From an uncultured Dorea sp. (GTDB lineage Bacteria > Bacillota > Clostridia > Lachnospirales > Lachnospiraceae): a DNA stretch of 64,000 bases. Location: NCBI GenBank assembly GCA_910584265.1, contig CAJTZE010000008.1, forward strand, positions 16,116 to 80,115. Reading direction: 5' to 3'. A model generated the notes under the pieces. It was not told the origin of the DNA, did no database searches, and saw only the letters and a program-made list of their open reading frames with translations. Positions 17,666 to 26,925 of the stretch are shown piece by piece (positions within the stretch are counted from its first letter, which is position 1; each line of letters starts with the position of its first letter). A program made the translations under genes and the position numbers.

Positions 17666-20248
17666 ATGAATATTAATAAATTTACCCAGAAATCGATTCA
17701 GGCAGTTCAGGATTGTGAGAAGACTGCCATGGAATATGGCAATCAGGAGATTGAGCAGGAACATCTGTTGTATGCGCTGCTTACTCAGGAGGACGGCCTG
17801 ATTCCCAAGATGATGGAGAAGATGGGCTTAGATGTGAATCTGGTTACAAACCGGGTAGAGCAAGCCATTGGAAAGCGGGCCAAGGTGCAGGGAGGCAAGC
17901 AGTATGTGGGACAGGATTTGAACAATGTTCTGGTTCATGCAGAGGATGAAGCGAAGCAGATGGGGGATGAGTACGTATCGGTAGAGCACTTGTTTCTTGC
18001 GCTGCTTAAGTATCCGAGCAGGGTTATGAAAGAGCTGTTTCGGGAGATGGGAATCAGCAGAGAAGGCTTCCTGCAGGCGCTCTCAACCGTACGCGGCAAC
18101 CAGAGGGTGACCAGCGATAATCCGGAAGCCACTTACGATACCCTGAATAAGTATGGGACGGATCTGGTGGAGCGGGCCAGAGAGCAGAAGATGGATCCTG
18201 TGATCGGGCGGGATATGGAGATCCGGAATGTGGTACGGATTCTTTCCCGAAAGACGAAGAACAATCCGGTTCTGATCGGTGAGCCGGGCGTCGGCAAGAC
18301 GGCCGTAGCAGAGGGGCTTGCTCAGAGGATTGTTAAGGGAGACGTGCCGGAGGGCTTAAAGGATAAGACGATTTTCTCGCTGGATATGGGCGCGCTGGTG
18401 GCGGGAGCTAAGTACCGGGGAGAATTTGAGGAGCGTTTGAAGGCTGTGCTGGAAGAGGTGAAGAACAGCGACGGACGGATCATTCTGTTTATCGACGAGC
18501 TGCATACCATTGTGGGAGCAGGCAAGACCGACGGCGCGATGGATGCAGGCAACATGTTAAAGCCGATGCTTGCAAGGGGCGAGCTTCATTGTATCGGCGC
18601 AACGACTCTGGACGAATACCGGCAGTATATTGAGAAGGACGCGGCGCTGGAACGCCGTTTCCAGCCGGTTCAGGTGGATGAGCCGACTGTGGAGGATGCA
18701 GTTTCTATCCTCCGGGGGCTGAAGGAGCGGTACGAGGTATTCCACGGAGTGAAGATTACAGACGGTGCGCTGGTTGCGGCGGCTACGTTGTCTAACCGTT
18801 ATATTTCCGACCGTTTCCTGCCGGATAAGGCCATCGATCTGGTGGACGAGGCCTGTGCGCTGATCAAGACGGAGCTGGATTCCATGCCTACGGAACTGGA
18901 TGAACTAAACCGCCGGATCATGCAGATGGAGATTGAAGAGGCGGCGCTTAAGAAAGAGGAGGACCGGCTGAGTAAAGAGCGGTTAGAGCATCTGCAGCAG
19001 GAGCTTGCAGAGCTCCGGGAGGAGTATGCCGGGGCAAAGGCACAGTGGGACAACGAGAAGAACGGAATTGAACGTGTGCGCAGGGTACGAGAAGAGATTG
19101 AGAATATCGGCAAAGAAATTCAGAAAGCTCAACAGGCTTATGATCTGAACCGGGCGGCGGAGCTGCAATACGGAAAACTCCCGGAGCTGCAAAAGCAGCT
19201 TAGCGAGCTGGAGTCTGAGACGAGGGACGAGGACCGCTCACTGGTACATGAGAGCGTGACTGATGAAGAGATTGCTAAGATTGTGTCCCGTTGGACAGGG
19301 ATTCCGGTTGCCAAGCTGAACGAGAGCGAGCGGAGCAAGACCCTGCATCTGGGGGATGTGCTCCACAGGCGGGTGATCGGGCAGGATGAAGGAGTGGAGC
19401 TTGTGACGGAAGCAATTATTCGTTCCAAGGCAGGGATCAAGGATCCTACCAAGCCCATCGGTTCCTTCCTGTTCCTGGGTCCTACCGGAGTGGGAAAGAC
19501 GGAGCTTGCCAAGGCGCTGGCAGAGAGTCTGTTTGACGATGAGAGCAATATGGTGCGGATCGATATGAGCGAATATATGGAGAAATATTCCGTATCCCGC
19601 CTGATCGGAGCGCCTCCGGGATACGTTGGATACGATGAAGGCGGACAGCTTACGGAGGCAGTGAGAAGAAAGCCTTATTCGGTGGTTCTGTTTGACGAGG
19701 TGGAGAAGGCTCATCCAGATGTATTTAACGTGCTGTTGCAGGTACTTGACGATGGACGCATTACAGATTCACAGGGACGTACCGTTGACTTTAAGAATAC
19801 GATCCTTATTATGACCTCCAACATCGGCTCGTCCTATCTTCTTGAGGGGATTGACGAGAATGGAAATATCAGTGAAGAGAGCCAGAGCATGGTCATGAAT
19901 GAGCTGAGGGCGCATTTCAGGCCGGAATTTTTAAATCGGCTGGATGAGACAATTTTGTTCAAGCCATTGACGAAAGGGAATATTTATGACATCATTGATT
20001 TATTAGTAAAGGATGTCAATAAGCGTCTGGCGGATCGGGAGCTCCAGATCGAGCTGACCGAGACCGCCAAGAATCATATCGTTACAGGCGGCTATGACCC
20101 GATGTACGGGGCGAGACCGTTGAAGCGTTATCTGCAGAAGCATGTGGAAACTCTGGCGGCAAGGCTGATGCTGGAAGGAAATGTGTCCGCCGGACAGACG
20201 GTCGTGATTGACGAATCAGATGGGAAATTAACGGCAGGGAGCAGATAA
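17666..20248 (+). CDS. clpB: ATP-dependent disaggregase ClpB
   Basis: The 860-residue ClpB is a hexameric AAA+ machine that pulls polypeptides out of aggregates with DnaK. It has the N-terminal double Clp domain at about 1-145 and AAA1 with Walker A GEPGVGKT near residue 205. The long middle coiled coil, unique to ClpB, spans about 405-525. AAA2 has Walker [10 protein letters not shown] near 605, and there is a C-terminal D2 small domain. There is no ClpP-binding loop. The start at 17666 has TCAGGAGGC upstream. The CIRCE-like site in its promoter points to class I heat-shock control. It overlaps dinB by one base. Confidence 0.97.
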   Translation: MNINKFTQKSIQAVQDCEKTAMEYGNQEIEQEHLLYALLTQEDGLIPKMMEKMGLDVNLVTNRVEQAIGKRAKVQGGKQYVGQDLNNVLVHAEDEAKQMGDEYVSVEHLFLALLKYPSRVMKELFREMGISREGFLQALSTVRGNQRVTSDNPEATYDTLNKYGTDLVERAREQKMDPVIGRDMEIRNVVRILSRKTKNNPVLIGEPGVGKTAVAEGLAQRIVKGDVPEGLKDKTIFSLDMGALVAGAKYRGEFEERLKAVLEEVKNSDGRIILFIDELHTIVGAGKTDGAMDAGNMLKPMLARGELHCIGATTLDEYRQYIEKDAALERRFQPVQVDEPTVEDAVSILRGLKERYEVFHGVKITDGALVAAATLSNRYISDRFLPDKAIDLVDEACALIKTELDSMPTELDELNRRIMQMEIEEAALKKEEDRLSKERLEHLQQELAELREEYAGAKAQWDNEKNGIERVRRVREEIENIGKEIQKAQQAYDLNRAAELQYGKLPELQKQLSELESETRDEDRSLVHESVTDEEIAKIVSRWTGIPVAKLNESERSKTLHLGDVLHRRVIGQDEGVELVTEAIIRSKAGIKDPTKPIGSFLFLGPTGVGKTELAKALAESLFDDESNMVRIDMSEYMEKYSVSRLIGAPPGYVGYDEGGQLTEAVRRKPYSVVLFDEVEKAHPDVFNVLLQVLDDGRITDSQGRTVDFKNTILIMTSNIGSSYLLEGIDENGNISEESQSMVMNELRAHFRPEFLNRLDETILFKPLTKGNIYDIIDLLVKDVNKRLADRELQIELTETAKNHIVTGGYDPMYGARPLKRYLQKHVETLAARLMLEGNVSAGQTVVIDESDGKLTAGSR

Positions 20249-21513
20249 TGTCCATTATATTTCATATTGATGTAAATTCTGCCTTCTTAAGCTGGACGGC
20301 AGTAGAAGAATTAAAAAACGGCGGAGAACGGGATCTTCGTGAGATACCGTCGATCATCGGCGGCGACCAGCAGTCGCGCCATGGCGTGGTGCTTGCCAAG
20401 TCCATCTCCGCAAAGAAATACGGCATTCGCACCGGGGAACCGGTTGTGAATGCCTTTCGTAAGTGCCCGAAGCTTACGATGGAGTCTCCGAATCACCGGC
20501 TGTACCGGGAATACAGCCGGAAGCTGATGGAATTTCTCTATACCTATACCCCGGATATCGAACAGGTAAGCGTGGATGAGTGTTATCTGGATTTTACCGG
20601 AATCGCACATTTATTTTCCTCACCGGTGGAGGGTGCGCTGGAGATCAAGAACCGGATATATGACAGGTTTGGATTTACGGTAAATATTGGAATCTCCACC
20701 AATAAGCTGCTGGCAAAGATGGCATCGGATTTTGAGAAGCCGAATAAGGTCCATACGCTGTTCCCGGAGGAAATCAGGGAGAAGATGTGGAAGCTTCCCG
20801 TATCGGAGCTGTATATGGCGGGGCGTTCCAGCGTGGAGACTTTAAAGAAGCTGGAAATCTACACTATAGGAGATCTGGCGCAGACGGATCCGGAGATCCT
20901 CACCCTGCATCTGAAAAGCCATGGCCGCATGCTGTGGGAATCTGCCAATGGAAAGGGGGATTCCTGTGTTGTAACAGAGAAATCCGCGGCGAAGGGAATC
21001 GGCAATTCCACAACTCTGTCAAAGGATGTTACGACAGAGGAGGAGGCGGGAGAGGTTCTTCTAAGGCTTGCAGAAAGTGTGGCCGGAAGGCTTAGAAAAG
21101 CTGGACAGAAGGCAAATATGCTGAGCGTTGAGATTAAATACTATAATTTTGAAGTGACATACCACCAGAGACAGATAAAAAGACCCTCAAACAGCGATAT
21201 GGAAATCTACAGGGAAGCAGTTTCTTTGTTCCGGGAATTGTGGGATGGGAGGCCGGTAAGGCTTCTTGGGATCCGGAGCTCTAAGCTGGTAAGGGAGGAT
21301 GAGCCGGAGCAGCTTAGTATCTTTGATATTCCGATGCCAGAAACCGGCGGATGGAAACAGACATCCAAAACATCTGCCGGGAAGGAAGCGCAAGGGGAAA
21401 ATCGTATGCCGGATGCGGATAAGCAAAGGAAGCTTGACCGGGCGCTGGATGAGATCCGAAAAAAATATGGAGAGGATGCCATAAAGCGGGGACGCTTTTT
21501 TCCATCTAAATAG
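20248..21513 (+). CDS. dinB: DNA polymerase IV (Y-family)
   Basis: This 421-residue translesion polymerase carries the first catalytic Asp in HIDVNSAFLSW near residue 7 and the Asp-Glu pair in VSVDECYLDFTG near 106. The thumb stretch NIGISTNKLLAKMASDF and a little-finger domain at about 240-350 follow. The C-terminal 70 residues are basic and low in structure, with EQLSIFDIP (residues 353-361) resembling a beta-clamp-binding QLSLF-type motif. The start codon overlaps the clpB stop (TAATG), an unusual pairing that puts the polymerase under heat-shock transcription; that consequence is inferred. Confidence 0.95.
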   Translation: MSIIFHIDVNSAFLSWTAVEELKNGGERDLREIPSIIGGDQQSRHGVVLAKSISAKKYGIRTGEPVVNAFRKCPKLTMESPNHRLYREYSRKLMEFLYTYTPDIEQVSVDECYLDFTGIAHLFSSPVEGALEIKNRIYDRFGFTVNIGISTNKLLAKMASDFEKPNKVHTLFPEEIREKMWKLPVSELYMAGRSSVETLKKLEIYTIGDLAQTDPEILTLHLKSHGRMLWESANGKGDSCVVTEKSAAKGIGNSTTLSKDVTTEEEAGEVLLRLAESVAGRLRKAGQKANMLSVEIKYYNFEVTYHQRQIKRPSNSDMEIYREAVSLFRELWDGRPVRLLGIRSSKLVREDEPEQLSIFDIPMPETGGWKQTSKTSAGKEAQGENRMPDADKQRKLDRALDEIRKKYGEDAIKRGRFFPSK

Positions 21514-21706
21514 TACAGGGAAAGCGATCGGACTTAAGAATCTGATTTCCCTGCCGGAAATGACGGACAAATTGAAGGGAGCGTTTGGAATTTAGCCGGT
21601 ATATGAATGACTGGATATGAAATAAATGAGCAGAACATTACGAATATATCACTGTATATTGCTCGGAAAACCAGAGAATTTTTAGCGTGTTCGTTGTTAA
21701 TTTGTA

Positions 21707-21763
21707 AATACATTACAAGTGGTAATATTACCACTTGTAATGTATTGGGCGGTATAGTATAAT
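21707..21763 (+). promoter_or_regulatory. PTS IIA promoter with a 40-bp perfect palindrome operator
   Basis: The palindrome spans 21707-21746; its left half is AATACATTACAAGTGGTAAT and the right half is its exact complement. The promoter uses TTGTAA at 21735-21740, inside the right arm, and TATAAT at 21758-21763, 17 bases apart. A bound repressor would cover the -35 element. The core GTGGTAATATTACCAC shares half-sites with the operators at 23303-23317 and 23516-23530. Confidence 0.78.
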
Positions 21764-21803
21764 GAAACCATCAAATAATAAGACCGTGCAAGGAGGAAGA
21801 TTG

Positions 21804-22232
21804 ATGGTTGGGATTTTAATTGTCGCACATGGGGATTTTGCCGCCGGGCTTCTGAGCGCCGTGGAACTGATCCTTGGAAAACAGGAACAGGTTGAGACGA
21901 TCGGGCTGCATCATGGAGACGGACTGGAGGAATTTGGAGAGAAGGTAGAGAAGGCGCTTGACAAGCTGGATGAGGGAGACGGAGTAATAGCGTTCGTAGA
22001 TATTCTTGGGGGGACGCCTTCCAACACCATCTTCAAATGCCTTCAGAAAAAGAAGTTTAAGGCATTTGCCGGAGTCAATATGCCGATGGTGGTTCAGGCG
22101 GTGACGATGCGCGAGGTGATGAGCGCGGAGGAGACATATGAGGCGGTTCTGGAAACGGCGTCTAAGCCGCCGCTTCTTCTCCATGACATGTATCAGGAGA
22201 TGATGGAAGAGGGTGAGGAAGACGAGATTTAA
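21804..22232 (+). CDS. PTS system mannose-family IIA component
   Basis: This 142-residue cytoplasmic phosphocarrier accepts phosphate from HPr on a His in the N-terminal MVGILIVAHGDFA (His9) and passes it to IIB. The VDILGGTPSN stretch near residue 66 is family-typical. The ATG at 21804 has AAGGAGGAAG upstream; an in-frame ATG at 21762 lies within the -10 box and is excluded. It is separated from its IIB-IIC-IID partners by a convergent aldolase gene but shares an operator type with them, so they should work together. Confidence 0.93.
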   Translation: MVGILIVAHGDFAAGLLSAVELILGKQEQVETIGLHHGDGLEEFGEKVEKALDKLDEGDGVIAFVDILGGTPSNTIFKCLQKKKFKAFAGVNMPMVVQAVTMREVMSAEETYEAVLETASKPPLLLHDMYQEMMEEGEEDEI

Positions 22233-22290
22233 AAAGGCGGCAGAAAGCCGTATATTGAAGAAAGCGCTATATGAAAATAGTCCATAAGAG

Positions 22291-22337
22291 CATACCGCCT
22301 GCATATCTGATCAGTCAGTTATGCAGGCGGTATGTTT
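22291..22337 (+). terminator. Strong hairpin between convergent PTS IIA and aldolase genes
   Basis: CATACCGCCTGCAT and ATGCAGGCGGTATG form a perfect 14-bp stem with a 16-base loop, followed on the + strand by only three T residues. It probably ends the IIA transcript and may also block read-through from the opposite side. Confidence 0.65.
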
Positions 22338-22378
22338 GTCGTCTATAGGAGGGCATTTCCTATGTAAGGAAAGCGATG

Positions 22379-23260
22379 CTATAGGATAGAGCTGGCAAAT
22401 ACAGTCATTGCCGCTTTCACATCGGCTTTGATGGCTTCTTTCGCTTTGGCGGCAATATCATGGTAGAATACTTTTTCGTCACCGGCCTCTGCGATCAAAG
22501 CTCTGACGGCATTTCCGCCGGCCATGGAGCCGTAGGTGTAGTAGTTGATTTTGGTGATCCCATTGCGGATGGCCGTCTTGAAGTCTTCGTCAGAAACACC
22601 GGAACCGCCGTGCATAACGAATGGGATGTCTATTTCATTCCGGATCTGGGTGATGCGGTCCAGATCCAGCTTAGGCTCTGTCAGGTAGACGCCGTGGGTC
22701 GTGCCGAATGAGATTGCCAGAGCATCCACACCGGTTCCTTTCACAAATTTTCTGGCTGTGGCGGGGTCTGTGTAGCAGTCATCCAGAGAGGCGTAATCCT
22801 CAGCGCCTGTGGCGCCCCGTCCTTCACCGCCGCCGAGAGCAGAGGTGAAAATGTGTCCAAGCTCCGCTTCTACAGAAACGCCGGCCGCGTGGGCGATTTT
22901 AACAATTTCTTTTGTTTCTTTAAAATTCTCCTCATAGCTCTTGGCAGATGCATCGTACATAATAGAAGTAAATCCAAGGCGGACTGCCTTAATGCATAGG
23001 TCGAAGGAAGCGCCATGGTCTAAGTGTACGCACACCGGTACCGAAGCACGCCTTGCGTAATCCAGCATAATGGGACCGATCTCTGCCAGGGAGATGAGGT
23101 TCTCGTGTACTTCCGCATGTTGAAGAATGACCGGGACCTGTAATTCCTCAGCGGCAGAAATAACGGCCTGAACGGATTCCAGATTCGGTACATTAAAAGC
23201 ACCTATGGCATAGTGCCTTTTCTTTGCATCTTCCAAGATGGATTTCATGGTAACTAACAT
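22379..23260 (-). CDS. Class II fructose/tagatose-bisphosphate aldolase (GatY/FbaA-like)
   Basis: This 293-residue zinc enzyme would cleave a ketose 1,6-bisphosphate to dihydroxyacetone phosphate and glyceraldehyde 3-phosphate. It has CVHLDHGASFD near residue 79 with a zinc His, VEAELGHIF near 133, a glycine-rich loop GGGEGRGATGAEDY near 145, and a phosphate-binding FVMHGGSGVSD near 209. The length fits the short GatY/KbaY/FbaA group. The start at 23260 has GGAGG upstream on this strand. It is the only clear - strand gene in the window, and its promoter contains an operator shared with the PTS, so it belongs to the same pathway. Fructose versus tagatose specificity cannot be read. Confidence 0.93.
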   Translation of the reverse strand: MLVTMKSILEDAKKRHYAIGAFNVPNLESVQAVISAAEELQVPVILQHAEVHENLISLAEIGPIMLDYARRASVPVCVHLDHGASFDLCIKAVRLGFTSIMYDASAKSYEENFKETKEIVKIAHAAGVSVEAELGHIFTSALGGGEGRGATGAEDYASLDDCYTDPATARKFVKGTGVDALAISFGTTHGVYLTEPKLDLDRITQIRNEIDIPFVMHGGSGVSDEDFKTAIRNGITKINYYTYGSMAGGNAVRALIAEAGDEKVFYHDIAAKAKEAIKADVKAAMTVFASSIL

Positions 23261-23299
23261 AGTTCTACCTCCGTAAATTATAAAGTGTTTGATGGTAAA

Positions 23300-23328
23300 A
23301 TTATAACCACTGGTAATCAATGTGTCAA
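23300..23328 (-). promoter_or_regulatory. Aldolase promoter with operator in the spacer
   Basis: On the - strand, TTGACA (23323-23328) and TATAAT (23300-23305) are exactly 17 bases apart, a consensus promoter. Read on the + strand, ATAACCACTGGTAAT at 23303-23317 fills the spacer and overlaps the -10. It differs in one base of 15 from the site at 23516-23530, so one repressor probably controls both. Confidence 0.8.
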
Positions 23329-23483
23329 TAGAAAAAGCAGGATTGAGCGTTTTGTTTTTTGTAAAAAAACATTTTTAAAAGAAGAAATCTAAAAAAACAG
23401 TCAAAATTTGTAAAAAGCGTACAAAAAAAGAGAATAAATTTAATATATTTTTCACAAAAAGATAGTTAAAGTAAGGAAACATG
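23329..23483. other. AT-rich divergent spacer with a TTTGTA-N7-TACAAA repeat
   Basis: This 155-base stretch has no gene. It is rich in A and T tracts that may bend DNA or act as UP-type elements. TTTGTA at 23407-23412 and TACAAA at 23420-23425 form an inverted repeat loosely like a catabolite-control (cre) site, but the spacing is one base off the Bacillus consensus, so this is only suggestive. Confidence 0.4.
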
Positions 23484-23530
23484 TTGACTTTTTTATTGCC
23501 GGTGGTATTATTAATATAACCACTGGTTAT
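23484..23530 (+). promoter_or_regulatory. PTS IIB-IIC-IID operon promoter and operator
   Basis: TTGACT at 23484-23489 and TATTAT at 23506-23511 are 16 bases apart. ATAACCACTGGTTAT at 23516-23530 is a 15-bp palindrome over the predicted start site. A related half-site, GGTGGTAT, at 23501-23508 overlaps the -10 and forms a wider inverted repeat with it. This fits repression by a GntR/HutC-type dimer, with the local regulator at 26926-27771 as prime candidate. Confidence 0.75.
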
Positions 23531-23575
23531 AGTTTGCTGGCAAAATATTGGATGAGTAGAAAGGAGGAATTATCC

Positions 23576-24055
23576 ATGAAGATGGAAGGCATTGTATTGG
23601 TACGGATTGATGACCGGTTAATTCACGGACAGGTGATGACATCGTGGCTGAATTACACAAGTGCAAATAAAATCATGATTATTGATGACGGGGTTGCAGG
23701 TGATCCTTTCATGAAAAGTGTTTTGAAAACCTGTGTACCAGCGAATGTGAAAATTGCCGCATTTACAGTCGAGCGGGCCGTACCGCGTCTCCAAAAAGGC
23801 TTTGCGGGGGATCACTGCATCATTTTGGTGAAATATCCAGAGACGCTGCACCGCCTGATGAAAGCGGGAATTGTATTTGATGAAATTAATATCGGAGGTA
23901 TGGGAGTCAGCGGAACAAGAAAGAAATTTTTCCGGAATATTTCAGCTTCGGAGGAAGAGAAAACAATGCTTAGGGAGCTGGCCGGCGCCGGTTCAAAAAT
24001 CAGTGTCAGGATCATTGCTGAGGATAATGCAACAGACATTTCTAAAATGCTGTAA
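23576..24055 (+). CDS. PTS system mannose-family IIB component
   Basis: This 159-residue cytoplasmic phosphotransfer protein has VRIDDRLIHGQV at its N-terminus, with phospho-acceptor His17, the hallmark of mannose/sorbose-family IIB. It passes phosphate from IIA to the sugar entering through IIC-IID. The start at 23576 has AAAGGAGG upstream. It is the first gene of the IIB-IIC-IID-dehydrogenase operon. Confidence 0.94.
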   Translation: MKMEGIVLVRIDDRLIHGQVMTSWLNYTSANKIMIIDDGVAGDPFMKSVLKTCVPANVKIAAFTVERAVPRLQKGFAGDHCIILVKYPETLHRLMKAGIVFDEINIGGMGVSGTRKKFFRNISASEEEKTMLRELAGAGSKISVRIIAEDNATDISKML

Positions 24056-24112
24056 CTGAGGATGGAGAATGAGAAAGTACGGAAATAGAGTGGAAGAGAG
24101 AGGAGAACGATA

Positions 24113-24931
24113 ATGCATATTACATTATTTCAGGCAATTTTGATAGGTGTTGTATATTACCTTGGTAATATTGGAACACCGTGGCTGTCGTTACTTGGCA
24201 GTATTTCGGTTGTTTATAAGCCGTTGGTAGCAGGTACGCTGGTAGGATTTATTCTGGGAGATCCGGTGCAGGGCTGCATCATCGGTGCGGCGATCAATCT
24301 TCCGTATGTAGCGTTTATTTCAGCCGGAGGAACGGCGCCGCAGGATCCGGGCCTTGCAGGAACGGTTGGCACTGCATGGGCTATGGCGGCAGGCGTAGAC
24401 CCTGCTACGGCAGTGACGATCGCGCTTCCATTGGGACTTCTGGGAACAATGATCTGGGTAGCGCACATGACGCTGGATGTAACCTTTGTACATATGGCAG
24501 ATAAGGCGGCCGATGAGGGAAATATTGAAAAGATCTGCTTCTATCATGTGGTCCCGCCGCAGATATTGATGTTCTGTCTCTGCGTCATACCGGCGGCAAT
24601 TGCTGCTTATTATGGATCAACGGCTGTGCAGGGATTGATTGAACAGCTTACAGGAAAGCCTTTGACGGTACTACAGGTAATCGGTGGATTGCTGCCGGCG
24701 CTTGGTATTGCGATGAACCTCCGAGCGATTTCAAGACCGGGAACCCTGTTATTCTATATGGTAGGATTTATTCTGGTACAGTATCTTGGACTGCCGGTGA
24801 TTGCTGTTGCTGTGCTCGGCGGCGTGATCGGATACTTCTACACCGTTTTATTGAATAATAACAATGTACAGCCGGCGGCCGCAGGAGGAGTCCCGCAGGC
24901 AATGATCGACGATGATGAGGAGGATTTTTAG
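24113..24931 (+). CDS. PTS system mannose-family IIC component
   Basis: This 272-residue membrane protein has about eight hydrophobic segments and forms the sugar channel with IID. The N-terminal ITLFQAILIGVVYYLGNIG and the AGTLVGFILGDPVQGCIIGA segment near residue 42 are characteristic of the IIC-man/sorbose family. The C-terminal tail is acidic (DDDEEDF). The start at 24113 has GAGAGGAG upstream. The next gene starts one base after its stop. Confidence 0.92.
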   Translation: MHITLFQAILIGVVYYLGNIGTPWLSLLGSISVVYKPLVAGTLVGFILGDPVQGCIIGAAINLPYVAFISAGGTAPQDPGLAGTVGTAWAMAAGVDPATAVTIALPLGLLGTMIWVAHMTLDVTFVHMADKAADEGNIEKICFYHVVPPQILMFCLCVIPAAIAAYYGSTAVQGLIEQLTGKPLTVLQVIGGLLPALGIAMNLRAISRPGTLLFYMVGFILVQYLGLPVIAVAVLGGVIGYFYTVLLNNNNVQPAAAGGVPQAMIDDDEEDF

Positions 24932-24932
24932 G

Positions 24933-25757
24933 ATGGCAGAGGAAAAAAGATTAAGTAAAAAAGATGTGGTAAAAGCATTTTGGAGATGGACCTTTTTCTC
25001 GCATGCAAATTATAATTATGAGCGTCTGGAGGCAACGGGACTGGTCCATTCCTATAAGCATGTGATCAAGAAGCTGTATGGAGACGAGCCGGAGGAGTAC
25101 AAGGCCTGTATAAAGAGGCATATGCAGTTTTTTAACACAGAACCGCATATCGGGGGCGTTATTCCGGGAATTGTGCTGGCAATGGAAGAAGAGCGGGCAA
25201 ACGGAGCGCCGATCACGGATGAAGCGATCAACGGCGTAAAAACAGGCTTGATGGGACCCTTTGCAGGAATCGGCGATACCTTGTGGCAGGGAACGCTGAC
25301 ACCGATCCTGCTTGCATTCGGTATCAGCCTCGGCTCCCAGGGGAACCTGATGGGGCCGTTGGTATATGCCCTTTTGATGTTTGGAATTATGTTTCCTGTG
25401 GCATATATCTGCTGGATGAAGGGATACGAATTAGGTAAAGACGGAATTGAAAAAATTCTTGGCGGCAATCAGCTTCAGATGCTGATAACAGGGGCTTCGG
25501 CAATGGGCGCGATCGTACTGGGAGCCTTATCAAGCCAGTTTGTGACAGTGAACTGTGCGGCGGTAATTAAATTCGGTGCGCTGGAAATGAATGTGCAGGA
25601 GACCGTGTTTGACGCATTATTCAAAGGCATTCTTCCGCTGGGAATAACGATGTTAACGCTTTATCTATTGAAGAATCGAAAGATGAAAGCGACAACAGTT
25701 ATGGGAATCCTGATTCTGATCGGCTTAGCCGGCGGCGTGATCGGATTCCTTGGATAG
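24933..25757 (+). CDS. PTS system mannose-family IID component
   Basis: This 274-residue membrane partner of IIC belongs to a component found only in mannose-type PTS. A cytoplasmic N-terminal half contains FNTEPHIGGVIPGIVLAMEE and GIGDTLWQGTLTPILLA, both family-typical, followed by C-terminal membrane segments. The ATG at 24933 has GAGGAGG upstream and sits one base after the IIC stop, so translation is coupled. IIC and IID dimers together carry the sugar across the membrane. Confidence 0.92.
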   Translation: MAEEKRLSKKDVVKAFWRWTFFSHANYNYERLEATGLVHSYKHVIKKLYGDEPEEYKACIKRHMQFFNTEPHIGGVIPGIVLAMEEERANGAPITDEAINGVKTGLMGPFAGIGDTLWQGTLTPILLAFGISLGSQGNLMGPLVYALLMFGIMFPVAYICWMKGYELGKDGIEKILGGNQLQMLITGASAMGAIVLGALSSQFVTVNCAAVIKFGALEMNVQETVFDALFKGILPLGITMLTLYLLKNRKMKATTVMGILILIGLAGGVIGFLG

Positions 25758-25793
25758 AAGAATAGGAATGTGCTGATATGGAGGTAGGGTTAA

Positions 25794-26840
25794 ATGAGTG
25801 AAATGGCAAAATCTTTGGTATTTACCGGAGAGCGGCAGTTAGAAATCCGCGAATATCCAATACCAGAGGTAAGCGGTGACAAAATTCTGATAAAGGTGGA
25901 TGCCAGCGCGATCTGTACGTGGGAGCAGAGGGTATATACAGGAGTAAAGAAAGTGGAGTTTCCATTTATCGGCGGCCATGAGATGTCGGGAAGAATTATC
26001 GCCATGGGAAAGGATGTGGACCGCAGACAGTGGGCAGTCGGGGATATGGTAGTTGCAGGAGTAACTCTTCCCTGTAGGAACTGCTATCGTTGTAAGAGCG
26101 GAAATGAGCAGAATTGCGAGCATTTTAATCACAGCAGGCATCTGGAAGGACTGCCGGAAAAGGGGATGGGAGGGCTCAGCTCGCACCTCCTGGTTGATCC
26201 GGCGAACCTGTTTCATATCGGCAATGTAACGCCGGAGGAAGCCGCCATTACAGAGCCGTTGTCCTGCGTGCTCCACAGTGTGGAAACCGGCCAGATTGAA
26301 TTTGGCGATACGGTCGTGGTGATCGGCTGCGGAATTATGGGGCTTCTGCATGTGATGCTTTCAGTACGAAGAGGCGCATCGGTTATCGTATCTGACACCA
26401 ACGAGGAACGGACAGCGCTTGCCCTGAAGCTTGGCGCATCTCATGCGGTAAACCCGGCAAAAGAGAATCTGGAGGAACGCGTAAAGGAGATTACCGGAGG
26501 GCTGAAGGCTCAGGTGGTATTTGACACAACGCCGATTTCAAAGGTGGCAGAGGATGCGGTCAAGGTAGTGTCAAATAACGGGCGGCTGGTATTATACAGC
26601 TCGTTCTATCCGGACACTCCGATCACTATCAGCCCGGACTGGCTGCATAAGAGCGGGGCAAAGCTGCTTGGAACGGCAAATTCCAATACGGTTGATTTTG
26701 TAAAAGCTGCAAGGATGATATCAGAGAAAATCGTGGATATGAAGCCTTTTATTTCAGAGGTGTATGAGCTGGAGGATTATCAGAAAGCATTTGAATCTGC
26801 AGTGAAGGGAGATAAGTTCAGGGTAGTGATCAGATTTTAA
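25794..26840 (+). CDS. Zinc-dependent polyol/alcohol dehydrogenase (MDR family)
   Basis: This 348-residue medium-chain dehydrogenase has probable catalytic zinc ligands Cys41, His62 and Glu63 (GGHEMSG). A structural zinc loop, CRNCYRCKSGNEQNC, begins near residue 93. The NAD(P)-binding VVIGCGIMGLLHVM lies near residue 171. It resembles the sorbitol/galactitol-phosphate dehydrogenase group. Coming after the PTS genes, it probably oxidises an incoming sugar-alcohol phosphate to a ketose phosphate, which the aldolase could cleave after a second phosphorylation. The usual CGICGTD motif is replaced by SAICTWEQ, so the substrate may be unusual. No kinase is encoded here. Confidence 0.85.
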   Translation: MSEMAKSLVFTGERQLEIREYPIPEVSGDKILIKVDASAICTWEQRVYTGVKKVEFPFIGGHEMSGRIIAMGKDVDRRQWAVGDMVVAGVTLPCRNCYRCKSGNEQNCEHFNHSRHLEGLPEKGMGGLSSHLLVDPANLFHIGNVTPEEAAITEPLSCVLHSVETGQIEFGDTVVVIGCGIMGLLHVMLSVRRGASVIVSDTNEERTALALKLGASHAVNPAKENLEERVKEITGGLKAQVVFDTTPISKVAEDAVKVVSNNGRLVLYSSFYPDTPITISPDWLHKSGAKLLGTANSNTVDFVKAARMISEKIVDMKPFISEVYELEDYQKAFESAVKGDKFRVVIRF

Positions 26841-26858
26841 GGATTGTTAAAAAATTAT

Positions 26859-26887
26859 TTGAAATAAAGCCAGATTATGTTTATACT
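26859..26887 (+). promoter_or_regulatory. Promoter of the GntR regulator gene
   Basis: TTGAAA at 26859-26864 and TATACT at 26882-26887 are 17 bases apart. No copy of the ACCAC/GTGGT palindrome lies nearby, so the regulator may be expressed independently of its own operators. Confidence 0.6.
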
Positions 26888-26925
26888 AATTGCATGAGTG
26901 GAAATCAGGGAAGGCAGGAAGCAGT

